Shown: piece after piece, positions 54,413 to 63,274 of the stretch | How the letters are laid out: each line of letters begins with the position of its first letter | Numbering within the stretch: the first letter of the stretch is position 1 | Assembly: GCA_009777775.1 (NCBI GenBank) | Contig: WRLE01000002.1 | Span: forward strand, 1-64,000 | Direction of reading: 5' to 3' | From: Oscillospiraceae bacterium | GTDB lineage: Bacteria > Bacillota > Clostridia > Oscillospirales > Oscillospiraceae | Length of the DNA: 64,000 nucleotides | Notes under the pieces: model-generated | What the model saw: only the letters and a program-made list of their open reading frames with translations | What the model was told of the DNA's origin: nothing | The model's database searches: none | Made by a program: the position numbers and the translations under genes

Positions 54413-54452
54413 ATATTACACTTTGCACATAGAAATGTTACAATTTGAACAT
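54413..54452 (+). promoter_or_regulatory. paired 18-bp direct repeats upstream of the rubredoxin gene
   Basis: ATATTACACTTTGCACAT (54413-54430) and ATGTTACAATTTGAACAT (54435-54452) are spaced 22 bp, two helical turns. Each is an imperfect dyad. They end eight bases before the -35 box, so an activator or repressor site is likely. Confidence 0.45.
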
Positions 54453-54460
54453 ATATATTC

Positions 54461-54489
54461 TTGCAAAAGCTCAATAATAATGTTAATAT
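54461..54489 (+). promoter_or_regulatory. promoter of the rubredoxin/desulfoferrodoxin genes
   Basis: TTGCAA at 54461-54466, a 17-bp spacer and TAATAT at 54484-54489, 46 bases before the rubredoxin ATG. Confidence 0.5.
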
Positions 54490-54535
54490 TTATGAGTTAT
54501 ATACTCTAAAAACCAAATCATGAAAGGAACGCGTT

Positions 54536-54688
54536 ATGAAATACGAATGTGTTTGCGGCTATGTTTACGATGAAGCTGAAGGCGACCCCGACAATGGCAT
54601 AGCTCCTGGAACAAAATGGGAGGATCTCCCAGATGATTACACCTGCCCATTATGCGGCTTGGAAAAAGACTCATTTACAAAACAATAA
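54536..54688 (+). CDS. rubredoxin
   Basis: This 50-residue protein reads [20 protein letters not shown] and continues with [13 protein letters not shown]. The four iron ligands are in CVCG and CPLCG (CxxC...CxxC spacing as in the family), and the [15 protein letters not shown] segment is classical. AAAGGA precedes the ATG. It is a cytosolic one-electron carrier that feeds desulfoferrodoxin and flavodiiron proteins, both encoded directly downstream. Confidence 0.96.
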   Translation: MKYECVCGYVYDEAEGDPDNGIAPGTKWEDLPDDYTCPLCGLEKDSFTKQ

Positions 54689-54702
54689 AAAAGGAGCGAT
54701 AA

Positions 54703-55086
54703 ATGAATAGTAGACAAAAATTTTACATCTGCAAAAAATGTGGAAACTTACTCGGGTTAATTGAAGATAAGGGAGTTCCCCTTGTATGCTGCGGCGAGAA
54801 TATGCACGAGCTTGTACCCAATACTGAAGATGCCAGCAACGAAAAGCACTTGCCTTTCGTAACAGCTAGTAACGATGGTATCGAAGTACAAGTGGGAAGC
54901 GAATTGCATCCAATGGAGGAAGCCCACTATATATCTTTTGTTTATGTGGAAACTGAGTCCGGTGGACAGCGCAAAATTCTAAAAATTGGCGAAACACCAA
55001 AGACATCATTTTGCTTTGTGAACGACAAGCCTATTGCGGTATATGCTTATTGCAATCTACATGGGCTTTGGAAAACTGAATTATAA
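54703..55086 (+). CDS. dfx: desulfoferrodoxin (superoxide reductase)
   Basis: This 127-residue protein has AAGGAG six bases before the ATG. The N-terminal desulforedoxin domain has CKKCG and LVCCGENM, the CxxC...CC ligands of iron centre I. The catalytic centre II ligands are visible: His in NEKHLPFV, two His in ELHPMEEAHY, and Cys with His in YCNLHGLW. It reduces superoxide to hydrogen peroxide without making oxygen. It is 14 bases after the rubredoxin gene, its electron donor. Confidence 0.96.
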   Translation: MNSRQKFYICKKCGNLLGLIEDKGVPLVCCGENMHELVPNTEDASNEKHLPFVTASNDGIEVQVGSELHPMEEAHYISFVYVETESGGQRKILKIGETPKTSFCFVNDKPIAVYAYCNLHGLWKTEL

Positions 55087-55120
55087 ACAAAATCCATATT
55101 TTACTTGACTACTAATACTT

Positions 55121-55146
55121 AACCCGCAGATTTCCTCTGCGGGTTT
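55121..55146 (+). terminator. hairpin between dfx and the flavodiiron gene
   Basis: AACCCGCAGA and TCTGCGGGTT form a perfect 10-bp stem with a TTTCC loop, followed only by TTAAG. It is probably a weak terminator or attenuator. Confidence 0.55.
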
Positions 55147-55177
55147 AAGTTCATTATAATTTGTAAGGAGAATGTAT

Positions 55178-56374
55178 ATGCATTGTACCAGAAAGATATC
55201 AGACGATTTATTGTGGGTTGGTGCCAATGATAGGCGTTTAGCCATGTTCGAGGGAGTATATAGCGTTCCAAAAGGCGTATCATATAACTCATATTTGTTA
55301 TCCGATGAAAAAACAGTCCTCTTTGACACTGTTGATAAGGCAGTTCGGGAGAGGTTTTTGGAAAATCTCAGTTATGGTTTAGGTAATAGGGATCTCGATT
55401 ATCTCGTGGTGCAGCATATGGAGCCCGACCATTCTGCTGCTTTGATGGACTTAATCATCAGGTATCCCAATATGACAATAGTATGCAACAGTAGAACCCA
55501 AGCATTTATAACCCAGTTTCACGGAATCGATGTTGAGTCTCGTGCCATAATCGTCAAAGAGGGCGATACCCTCAATACTGGTAAACATGATTTGCTGTTT
55601 CACATGGCTCCCATGGTTCATTGGCCCGAGGTCATGGTAACTTATGATAAAACAGATAAAATTCTCTTTTCTGCTGATGCCTTCGGCTCCTTCGGTGCTC
55701 TCAATGGTGCTCTTTTTGCAGATGAAGTGGATTTTGATAGAGATTATTTAGATGAAGCAAGACGTTACTATGCAAATATAGTTGGGAAATACGGTACCCA
55801 GACAAAAGCTCTACTGGATAAAGCTTCTGCCTTAGAAATTGAAATGATATGCCCCCTTCACGGTTTCGTCTGGCGTAATAATTTAGAGCGTATGTTCTCC
55901 ATATACGAGCTTTGGAGCAGATATGAGCCCGAGGACAAAGGTGTGTTAATTGCATATGCCTCTGTTTATGGCAATACGGAAAATGCAGCAGAGCTTTTAG
56001 CTTGTCGGCTCAGGGAGCAAGGCATCAAAACTGTCATGTTTGATGTTTCGGTTACTGCTGCCTCTGAAATCGTGGCTGCTGCTTTTAAATGGAGTCATTT
56101 AGCAATCGCTTCCACCACATATAATGCTGGTATCTTCGTGACTATGGAAGCTTTTTTGAATGACCTTGTTTCCCACAATATTCAAAACCGTACAGTGGCT
56201 ATTATTGAAAATGGCTCATGGGCTGCAGCTAGTGGAGGCTTAATCCGCGAAATTTTCGAGAAATGTAAAAATATCGCCTTTGTGCGCGATATCCTTAGCA
56301 TAAAATCCAGCCTAACCAATTCCCAGCTGGAGGAAATAGATTCTCTAGCTGCTGCTCTAGTTGCTACTCTTTGA
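55178..56374 (+). CDS. fprA: flavodiiron protein (A-type flavoprotein, FprA family)
   Basis: This 398-residue protein is read from the ATG at 55178 (MHCTRKISDDLLWVGANDRR), seven bases after AAGGAG; the ATG at 55172 is too close to that site. The N-terminal metallo-beta-lactamase-like domain has the diiron ligands: HMEPDHSAAL, MVHWPEV, FSADAFGSFG and CPLHG. The C-terminal flavodoxin domain (about 250-398) binds FMN through YASVYGNTENAAEL. Such enzymes reduce oxygen to water, or nitric oxide to nitrous oxide, with electrons from rubredoxin. With rubredoxin and dfx it forms an oxygen-defence group. Confidence 0.95.
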   Translation: MHCTRKISDDLLWVGANDRRLAMFEGVYSVPKGVSYNSYLLSDEKTVLFDTVDKAVRERFLENLSYGLGNRDLDYLVVQHMEPDHSAALMDLIIRYPNMTIVCNSRTQAFITQFHGIDVESRAIIVKEGDTLNTGKHDLLFHMAPMVHWPEVMVTYDKTDKILFSADAFGSFGALNGALFADEVDFDRDYLDEARRYYANIVGKYGTQTKALLDKASALEIEMICPLHGFVWRNNLERMFSIYELWSRYEPEDKGVLIAYASVYGNTENAAELLACRLREQGIKTVMFDVSVTAASEIVAAAFKWSHLAIASTTYNAGIFVTMEAFLNDLVSHNIQNRTVAIIENGSWAAASGGLIREIFEKCKNIAFVRDILSIKSSLTNSQLEEIDSLAAALVATL

Positions 56375-56442
56375 TTATTATTCACTTTAGTGGCTAAATA
56401 CTAAATAAATGAGATTACTACTGGCAAAGCTTTATACACAAC

Positions 56443-57807
56443 TCATTGATAGATATTTTCAAACATATCTCCACCTATACGGTCTTCTCCCACGGTGCTT
56501 CTTGCTAGACCAAAAACATGGCCCGAGGGACCTATGCGGGGTACCGAGTATCCGAAATCTTGTAATGAGCGGTAACAATCCAGACCTATGGCAGCTACTT
56601 CAATCGCCGTTGCTCCATCGAAATTTGGCAGAGCGAAGTCCCAATTCATAGTTATCGTGCTAATCCAGTATAAATGCAAATACAGTTTCGGTGTATCCCA
56701 TGTACCATATTTTTCATATGACTCCACATGATATGTACTATCTGCAGCGTTTTCCACAGCTTTTAGCAATGCTTGAGCATTGAGCATATGGGTACCATTG
56801 CCGTATTCGCCATTTAGGTCATGCCCCAATGCAACCTTCGGTTTGAATCTGCGTAAAAGCTCAACATGATATTCCAATACATTTTCATATCCATATAGGT
56901 CTATGGCCGCTTCATAACTTGGTGCATCATGGCTGTCAAAGATGCCTATATGTGGATAGTTTCGCAAGCCCACAGTCCATAAGCCCTCTAGCATTTCGTG
57001 CATCCTAGGCATATCGTCCCAGTGGTGGACGAGGTATGCAACTTGCACTTTATATCCCAGCATCCCAGCATAATATGGCAACACTCCAAGAAAGCATAGA
57101 TACTCATCCTTCCCATGTGTGGGAATCATCAGCATATCCGCTTCAGACAATGGCGGATTCCATTCTTGCACCCATTCTGGAGGAGTTCCTTCACCGAAAG
57201 CATATATATCACACAATATGGCATCAGATGGAAATGAAAGTATAATTTCATTGTTTGGCTCTTCAATGGCGATAAATTCGTGTAAAAATCCATATGCTCC
57301 ACCCACTTGGGGCTGTCCATCAATCTCTGGGGAGCTACTTGACAAATAATAAGTCTCAGCAGGCATATCCCATATAAAATAGAGTGAATAGATTGTCTCA
57401 GGAGAGCTGATTGATATTGTTCCTCCCGCTTCTATCAGGAGATTCGTCTCATAATCGCCATCGAACACTACATCCAGCGATTCGTATTCGAAGTTCCCAT
57501 CAAGGACACTAGCTTCCATAAGCTCCGTTATTTCATTGGCAAATATTTCAGGAACAATGGGCGTATCTCTGATGGGTCTTTGCGGGATTGTTGGCTCCTC
57601 TGATTCTATTGGCAAATCATCAGACTCCTCGGGAATATCATCAAAGGGTTCGAAGCTTTCTATTGTCATATCTGTATGGAGGTCAATATCCATATCCTCA
57701 TCGGCTTCGATTGATGATACATAGGGACTACGCAAAGACACCAAAAGCACCAGGGCAAGGGTGAGCACTATTATAGCATTGAGCATTATGTTCCTGTTTT
57801 TTCCCAT
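56443..57807 (-). CDS. PIG-L (LmbE-type) deacetylase with N-terminal membrane anchor
   Basis: This 454-residue protein has AGGTGG six bases before the ATG. An N-terminal helix (NIMLNAIIVLTLALVLLVSL) is followed by an acidic linker and a beta-rich region at about 95-200. The catalytic domain (about 215-360) has IPTHGKDEY, a variant of the PHPDDE zinc motif, and LGHDLNGEYGNGTHMLNAQ, the matching HDxxGEYGHxxH element. These zinc enzymes remove N-acetyl groups from sugars. Outside the membrane, the target may be a cell-surface glycan. Confidence 0.85.
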   Translation of the reverse strand: MGKNRNIMLNAIIVLTLALVLLVSLRSPYVSSIEADEDMDIDLHTDMTIESFEPFDDIPEESDDLPIESEEPTIPQRPIRDTPIVPEIFANEITELMEASVLDGNFEYESLDVVFDGDYETNLLIEAGGTISISSPETIYSLYFIWDMPAETYYLSSSSPEIDGQPQVGGAYGFLHEFIAIEEPNNEIILSFPSDAILCDIYAFGEGTPPEWVQEWNPPLSEADMLMIPTHGKDEYLCFLGVLPYYAGMLGYKVQVAYLVHHWDDMPRMHEMLEGLWTVGLRNYPHIGIFDSHDAPSYEAAIDLYGYENVLEYHVELLRRFKPKVALGHDLNGEYGNGTHMLNAQALLKAVENAADSTYHVESYEKYGTWDTPKLYLHLYWISTITMNWDFALPNFDGATAIEVAAIGLDCYRSLQDFGYSVPRIGPSGHVFGLARSTVGEDRIGGDMFENIYQ

Positions 57808-57866
57808 TATAAACCACCTAAATGCATATGACTGGAGAAAATCGAGAATAAGCGGAAACCTATACT

Positions 57867-58613
57867 TTACACCGCTTCGATGACATAGTTGAGATCATAT
57901 ATTCCTGCTACTTTTTTACCAGGATCCACTGTGAGAAATCTGTCCTCATCCCAATCTCCATCGACAAGGGCTTTTAGCAGGGAAATGCTACCCTCCACTG
58001 TACGCAGCTCAACGCCAAGCCTTTCCATGGCGGCTTTGTATTTTTCATAGGAGTCCGAATATTCATATCCATCGATATTAATGTAAATGGATTCGTGGGA
58101 TTCAATTTTGGGATGCAGGGTCTCCCATAAGTATTCCGCTGTTTCTTCGTCATATTTTTCCAAATAGCTCATATATTCCCTTGATGTTTTATAGTTTTCC
58201 ATTTGGTCGGAATAGGAATAATCACTCATTCTTGCGCCTGTGCGCTCGAAGTATCCAGTTGTGCTCCATCGGGCACTGAAGGAATTATTAAACTCTTGCA
58301 TAAATCTCTCTTTGCTCCCCATAAAAATAGTACAGCAATCATGGGCGCGAGGTATAATCATGGGTATTGGACTAGATAAGCCGATAATCGCGTTCCCACA
58401 CAAGCCGAAACCTAGAATAATAGCATCGTATCTGCGGCCTGTTTGGTTATTTGTAGTGTTGCTTATTTTTTCTTCGATTAGCATTCTAAGGTTATCGGGT
58501 TCCACATGGGCTAGCATGGGAACAAATTCCAAATCTATAATATTGGGTGATTTTGCCACCAAATCACAAGCTATTCGGGTGAAGACATCACAGCAAATAA
58601 ATTTTAAGAACAT
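57867..58613 (-). CDS. DUF1638 protein
   Basis: This 248-residue protein is read from the ATG at 58613 (MFLKFICCDVFTRIACDLVA), with AAGGTTGGTG upstream. The family pattern is clear: YDAIILGFGLCGNAIIGLSS, then PIPMIIPRAHDCCTIFMGSK with its conserved HDC. DUF1638 genes often occur beside corrinoid methyltransferase and URO-D-family genes, two of which are in this window (22304, 48092), although not next to it. The conserved Cys and His residues suggest metal or corrinoid handling, but the reaction is unknown. Confidence 0.85.
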   Translation of the reverse strand: MFLKFICCDVFTRIACDLVAKSPNIIDLEFVPMLAHVEPDNLRMLIEEKISNTTNNQTGRRYDAIILGFGLCGNAIIGLSSPIPMIIPRAHDCCTIFMGSKERFMQEFNNSFSARWSTTGYFERTGARMSDYSYSDQMENYKTSREYMSYLEKYDEETAEYLWETLHPKIESHESIYINIDGYEYSDSYEKYKAAMERLGVELRTVEGSISLLKALVDGDWDEDRFLTVDPGKKVAGIYDLNYVIEAV

Positions 58614-58849
58614 ATAATACACCAACCTTACTATTTTTTCAGTTTAATACTGCCAAGTTTTATCAAGTATACTATACTATATGCGTAAAATCCATATATT
58701 TTTCCTTTTGAGCTAATCGGCTTGTAATAATTTGTTACTATCCAGAAGTTCCATATACATAATTTGCTTATTTGATGAAAAGTTGTATAATAAAGGCAAT
58801 ACATAAGCCTGTCTCAGCAGAGACAATGAGTGAAGGAATTGATTTGAAT

Positions 58850-60319
58850 ATGAAACGTAAAAACATAAATATCGTCTTGTTGCTGGTTTTAGCATTAATG
58901 CTCACCGCTTGTTCCAAGACAGCTGATGAGGTTTCCACACAATATACTCCCTTTCAAATAGCGGGAGCTATTATAACTTCTTTAGATGAAGTTGCTGCTC
59001 GTGAACCTGTGTATTATAACGATGATTATTTCCAGGAATATATCACAGACAAATATAATATTGAAACAGAAGCTATTCTTGATGGAATAATCCTGTATTC
59101 CGCTGGAATGCGAGCCGATGAAATAGCTGTTTTTCTCACAGACGACTCTGCTGATGAAACTGCAATCGGTGTTTTACTCGAAGACTATATCGCAAGACGC
59201 GCCGATGCTTTTAGGGGATACGCACCAGAGCAAGCAGCCATATTGGAAAATAGCATAGTAGTAGTCCATGGTAATTATGTCGCATTGCTTATATGCGAGG
59301 ATATTGGCATGGCTCAAAGGATTTTTCTACAGTGTTTTAGCGATAATCCTCCTCCAATTGATACAAGCTTCATAAATTCAAATGTTCATCAAGACAACGA
59401 TGAGCTTGATGGGGATGAGCTTGATGAAGACGATGATTTTATTGATGAAGATAATATGGAAACAGACCTGGATGATGAGCTTAATTTAGATGATGACGAG
59501 TCTAATAACGATGATACCAGCGAATCTGAAAATACTAACAATAATGAAACCGATAATGAGAACACAATCGACAAAGAATCAGATACCGAGATCGACAAGG
59601 ACATCAATGACACAGTTGACGACATGGAAAGCAATGCCATTGAAAACGGCAAGGAAACAAATCAAGAAGATACATCCAACTCAAATGATGATGAAAACAG
59701 CTCGGATGATGAAATATTCATAAACTCTGACCCAGCAGACCCCAATGATTTATACAATCCTTCCTCAATACTTGCTGCCTGGCATAGCGGTGATAGATCT
59801 GGACTAACGCCAAAAAACCTTCGTATTTTTGATGCTTGCATCGATATAATCGAAAGCTATATAAGAGACGATATGAGCGATTACGATAAGGAGCTAGCTA
59901 TCCACGACTGGATTATTGACTGGGTCAGTTATGATGAAGAATCCATTAGCAATGCTCCTGACGCTTCACCAGACCCCAACAATAATAATCCCTATGGAGC
60001 GATATTTAGTCAAGTATCAATATGTTCCGGATATACATCCACCTTTCAACTATTCATGGATATGCTTGGTATCGAATGTATAACCGTAAACGGTATCTAT
60101 ACAGCAACGGGTGGAGAACACGCTTGGAACATGGTTAGAATTGATGGTAATTGGTATTGCGTCGATGTCACATGGAATGACCCAATTACTTCCAACCCAA
60201 CTAGAGCTATCCAACATCGATTCTTCAATGTGACCACAGCTTTCATGATAGTGACAGGTCACGAATGGGACCAAGACTCGACCCCTATGGCAGATTCTGA
60301 AAAGCTCTATTTTGGCTAA
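58850..60319 (+). CDS. lipoprotein with DUF4358-like and transglutaminase-like domains
   Basis: This 489-residue protein is read from the ATG at 58850 (MKRKNINIVLLLVLALMLTA); a TTG at 58844 is in frame and better spaced from AAGGA. The lipobox is LTAC. Residues about 30-165 (PFQIAGAIITSLDEVAAREP to ILENSIVVVHGNYVALLICE) match DUF4358. An Asp/Glu/Asn-rich linker of about 130 residues follows. The C-terminal domain is transglutaminase-like, with the catalytic triad in SICSGYTSTF, TGGEHAWNMV and CVDVTWNDP. It is followed by a DHHW gene. DUF4358 and DHHW proteins usually accompany an MBOAT O-acyltransferase. Confidence 0.8.
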   Translation: MKRKNINIVLLLVLALMLTACSKTADEVSTQYTPFQIAGAIITSLDEVAAREPVYYNDDYFQEYITDKYNIETEAILDGIILYSAGMRADEIAVFLTDDSADETAIGVLLEDYIARRADAFRGYAPEQAAILENSIVVVHGNYVALLICEDIGMAQRIFLQCFSDNPPPIDTSFINSNVHQDNDELDGDELDEDDDFIDEDNMETDLDDELNLDDDESNNDDTSESENTNNNETDNENTIDKESDTEIDKDINDTVDDMESNAIENGKETNQEDTSNSNDDENSSDDEIFINSDPADPNDLYNPSSILAAWHSGDRSGLTPKNLRIFDACIDIIESYIRDDMSDYDKELAIHDWIIDWVSYDEESISNAPDASPDPNNNNPYGAIFSQVSICSGYTSTFQLFMDMLGIECITVNGIYTATGGEHAWNMVRIDGNWYCVDVTWNDPITSNPTRAIQHRFFNVTTAFMIVTGHEWDQDSTPMADSEKLYFG

Positions 60320-60387
60320 TCAAAAAAAAGAGACAGCTTTCTCTGATGAATGACAACATGTATTTGTACAAGGAATTAGCATGAATA

Positions 60388-61497
60388 ATGGATAAGAAAA
60401 CCGCTTCCTTTCGTAATCTACTGACAACTATTGTTTTCGCTGCTTTCATTTGCGGTTTCTTTTTCGTGAGTATAGTTATCTCGCCTCCAGCGGTTTTGTT
60501 CAGTGAACGCCGTCTACCGGCGAGATTTCCATCTCTATCTATGAAAACAGTCCTCTCCGGGGAGTTTATGGATAGATTCAATACCTATGCAGCAGATAAC
60601 TTCCCCCTTCGTGATGGTTTTCGAGGTATTAACTCCTTCATGGTATTTTACCTCTACTTCCAGAGGGATAAAAACGGTCTTTATATTGACGATTATGGAA
60701 TTGGCGAATATTCTAAAACCAACACAGAGTCCCTTGTTTTGCTATCTGAAAAAATATCATCAATATCAACAAGTCTTGTAGATATTAACTTGTATATATC
60801 AATTATTCCCGATAAGAGCATCTATTCAAATAGGTTTTACCCGGGTTACGATGGAATTCTAGTCGAAAAAACAATTTTAAACCACTTTGACACCAGCAAG
60901 TATCATTTCATTGACCTTGGCGATGTGTTGGATGCTGGAAGTTATTATGGGAGCGATTTGCATTGGAACCAAGTGGAGCTTCTGCCAGTAATAGAAAAAC
61001 TTGGTATTGAAATGGGTTTTGATATGGATTCTTCACAATACGATATGAAATCATATGGTGAATTTTATGGTGTATATGCAGGACAACTGGCATTGGCAAC
61101 TTTCCCAGATGAGCTGAGTGTTTTGTTAAATCCAAGTATTAAAGCAATGTATCTAAACGAACTTACCATGGAGCTGGAACCTGGTCTTGTATACGACGAG
61201 AGTAAACTAGAAGGTCTCGACAAATATGATATTTTTCTCGCTGGAGCGAATCCTCTAATCGTTCTTATTAATGAAGACTCGACGAGTGAACGTGTGCTAT
61301 ACTTGTTTCGAGACTCCTTTTCCTCCAGCTTGGCTCCCCTCCTTGCAAATGCATACTTTAAAGTTTATTTAATTGATTTACGATACATAGATATGAGGAC
61401 ATTAAGCAGGTATATTGAGTTCCAACCTGGCTCTGATGCACTCTTTTTATACAGCACATTGATAGTAAACAATCCACACATACTACAAATAAACTAA
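60388..61497 (+). CDS. DHHW-family membrane-anchored protein
   Basis: This is a 369-residue protein. One N-terminal helix (LLTTIVFAAFICGFFFVSIV) is followed by NERRLPARFP-like (here SERRLPARFP) and FMDRFNTYAADNFPLRDGFR, both typical of DHHW proteins. The catalytic-type motif reads GSDLHWNQ, and LYLFRDSFSSSLAPLL is the SGNH-like serine region. These proteins resemble AlgX/AlgJ and are thought to help acetylate exported polysaccharides. No MBOAT acyltransferase is adjacent in the window. Confidence 0.85.
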   Translation: MDKKTASFRNLLTTIVFAAFICGFFFVSIVISPPAVLFSERRLPARFPSLSMKTVLSGEFMDRFNTYAADNFPLRDGFRGINSFMVFYLYFQRDKNGLYIDDYGIGEYSKTNTESLVLLSEKISSISTSLVDINLYISIIPDKSIYSNRFYPGYDGILVEKTILNHFDTSKYHFIDLGDVLDAGSYYGSDLHWNQVELLPVIEKLGIEMGFDMDSSQYDMKSYGEFYGVYAGQLALATFPDELSVLLNPSIKAMYLNELTMELEPGLVYDESKLEGLDKYDIFLAGANPLIVLINEDSTSERVLYLFRDSFSSSLAPLLANAYFKVYLIDLRYIDMRTLSRYIEFQPGSDALFLYSTLIVNNPHILQIN

Positions 61498-61652
61498 ACA
61501 TTTACCAATGCTCACCAGGGTAAACAATCCAAGGTAAATGAGCCATGATTTGGGGTGTAGTTTGTGCATTTGATTTCGGCTTTCGGGTTGATGATTTTTT
61601 CTGTTAAAATGATAAAATATTATGGAAAACATGGAGAAAGCGAGATTTATAT

Positions 61653-61988
61653 ATGGAAAGCATACAAGCAAAAGCAAATTTTCAAACCATTAACGAAGCA
61701 CAAGCAAAAGAAATGATGGAGGATGGCGATTCCTTTATTCTCCTTGATGTGCGCAGCGAAGAAGAATATAAAGATCAACGTATAGATGGAGCGATTTCTA
61801 TCCCTCTGGACATCATTGAAAGCGCAGCGGTATCGAAACTACCAGATAAAGATGCTCGCATTTTGGTTCATTGCCAAAGTGGAAGACGCAGTGCAGAAGC
61901 AGCTAGCATTTTAGTCGGTTTTGGATATAGCAATATATACAGCTTTGGCGGAATAGCCAACTGGAAATATGGCACGATAAGCGGATAA
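61653..61988 (+). CDS. rhodanese-like protein
   Basis: This 111-residue protein is a single rhodanese domain. It has FILLDVRSEEEYKDQRIDGA, ISIPLDII, and the active-site loop VHCQSGRRSAEAA with the persulfide-forming Cys. It transfers sulfane sulfur or acts as a redox carrier. It is the first gene of a co-directional set with thioredoxin reductase (20 bases on), thioredoxin and an FMN reductase, so it may be reduced by thioredoxin. The ribosome site is weak. Confidence 0.9.
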   Translation: MESIQAKANFQTINEAQAKEMMEDGDSFILLDVRSEEEYKDQRIDGAISIPLDIIESAAVSKLPDKDARILVHCQSGRRSAEAASILVGFGYSNIYSFGGIANWKYGTISG

Positions 61989-62008
61989 TCCGCATAAAGG
62001 TCTGTTAT

Positions 62009-62917
62009 ATGGTTGATGTAATAATAATCGGTGGTGGAACGGCTGGACTGACTGCTGCGATTTTTCTACAAAGAAGCGCAATGGAATGCCTTGTTATCGA
62101 AGCTGAAGAGTTTGGAGGTCGAATATTCCCCACTTTGGCAATCGATAATTATCCAGGAATGCCAGGCATTAGCGGATATGAGTTTTCCGAGGTACTCCGT
62201 GGGCAAGCTTCATCCCTTGGAGCGAATCTAATAGCAGCGAGCGTAGAATCCATTAAACTCAACAAGGATACATGGGAAGTCACAGCCAAAGACTCCATAT
62301 ACACAGCTAAGGCTCTCATATATGCAGCAGGTGAAAAGCAACGTCTCCTGGGTGTTTCTGGTGAAATCGAGCTGCTCGGACGTGGAGTAGCCACATGCGC
62401 AGCTTGCGATGGCGCTTTTTTCCGCAAGCAAACTGTGGCTATTGTTGGCGGCGGAGACAAGGCTTTAGACGATGCTATAACCTTGTCTAGGCTCTGCACA
62501 AGGGTTCACCTTATCCATAGGCGAGATGAATTTCGTGCAGCAGGCAGCACCGTTTTAAAGATGCAGCAAACACCCAATATACAGCAGCATTTAAATACCA
62601 ATATAATTAGCATAAATGGGAGTAGCCGTGTTGAAAGCGTATCTTTGAGCAATACAAAGGGAGAAGAGACAACACTAGATGTGGCAGGTGTTTTCATTGC
62701 AGTTGGCTCCATTCCCCAATCGACATTGTGTGCTGATTTTGCACAAATTGACAACGAAGGCTATGTCATAGCGGGAGAAGATTGCAAAACATCCACCCCA
62801 GGATTCTTCGTAGCCGGCGATGTCAGGAAAAAACCCCTCCGTCAGCTAGTGACAGCAGCAGCTGATGGCGCAGTTGCTGCGACATCGGCAGTAGAATATA
62901 TTATACATAATAAATAA
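62009..62917 (+). CDS. trxB: thioredoxin reductase
   Basis: This 302-residue protein has the normal length for the low-molecular-weight type. It has FAD-binding IIGGGTAGLTAAIFL, the redox pair CAACDGAFF (CAAC where CATC is common), the NADPH site VGGGDKALDDA with HRRDEFRAA, and a C-terminal GFFVAGDVRKKPLRQLVTAA. The HRR motif predicts NADPH use. It reduces the thioredoxin encoded 14 bases downstream. Confidence 0.93.
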   Translation: MVDVIIIGGGTAGLTAAIFLQRSAMECLVIEAEEFGGRIFPTLAIDNYPGMPGISGYEFSEVLRGQASSLGANLIAASVESIKLNKDTWEVTAKDSIYTAKALIYAAGEKQRLLGVSGEIELLGRGVATCAACDGAFFRKQTVAIVGGGDKALDDAITLSRLCTRVHLIHRRDEFRAAGSTVLKMQQTPNIQQHLNTNIISINGSSRVESVSLSNTKGEETTLDVAGVFIAVGSIPQSTLCADFAQIDNEGYVIAGEDCKTSTPGFFVAGDVRKKPLRQLVTAAADGAVAATSAVEYIIHNK

Positions 62918-62931
62918 CGAGGTAAAAAACA

Positions 62932-63240
62932 ATGATTAAAACACTTGATAGCAATAGTTTCGAAGACGCATTACGTAGCAATAAAACAATCGTAGTGGAT
63001 TTTATGACAGATTGGTGTCCTTATTGCAAGCTACTTTCACCAATTCTAGAGGAAGTTGCCCAAGAACACTCCAATGAAATAGAAGTATATTATCTAAACA
63101 CAGATGACCATCCCGACATCGCCGACAAATACGAAATAATGGCTGTACCCACTGTTTTTGTATTTTCTGAAGGCGATGTGATAGCAAACGCTGTCAATCC
63201 ACGGACAAAAGACGCATTATTAGACTTGGTACTGGCGTAA
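62932..63240 (+). CDS. trxA: thioredoxin
   Basis: This 102-residue protein has the thioredoxin fold: TIVVDFMTDWCPYCKLLSPI with active site WCPYC instead of WCGPC, and the cis-proline loop IMAVPTVFVFSEG. The CPYC dithiol is usually found in glutaredoxins and some specialised thioredoxins, and is expected to have a less reducing potential. It lies directly after trxB, which should reduce it. Confidence 0.93.
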   Translation: MIKTLDSNSFEDALRSNKTIVVDFMTDWCPYCKLLSPILEEVAQEHSNEIEVYYLNTDDHPDIADKYEIMAVPTVFVFSEGDVIANAVNPRTKDALLDLVLA

Positions 63241-63274
63241 ACAACATTAAAAAAACATAACATAGGGGAAATAT

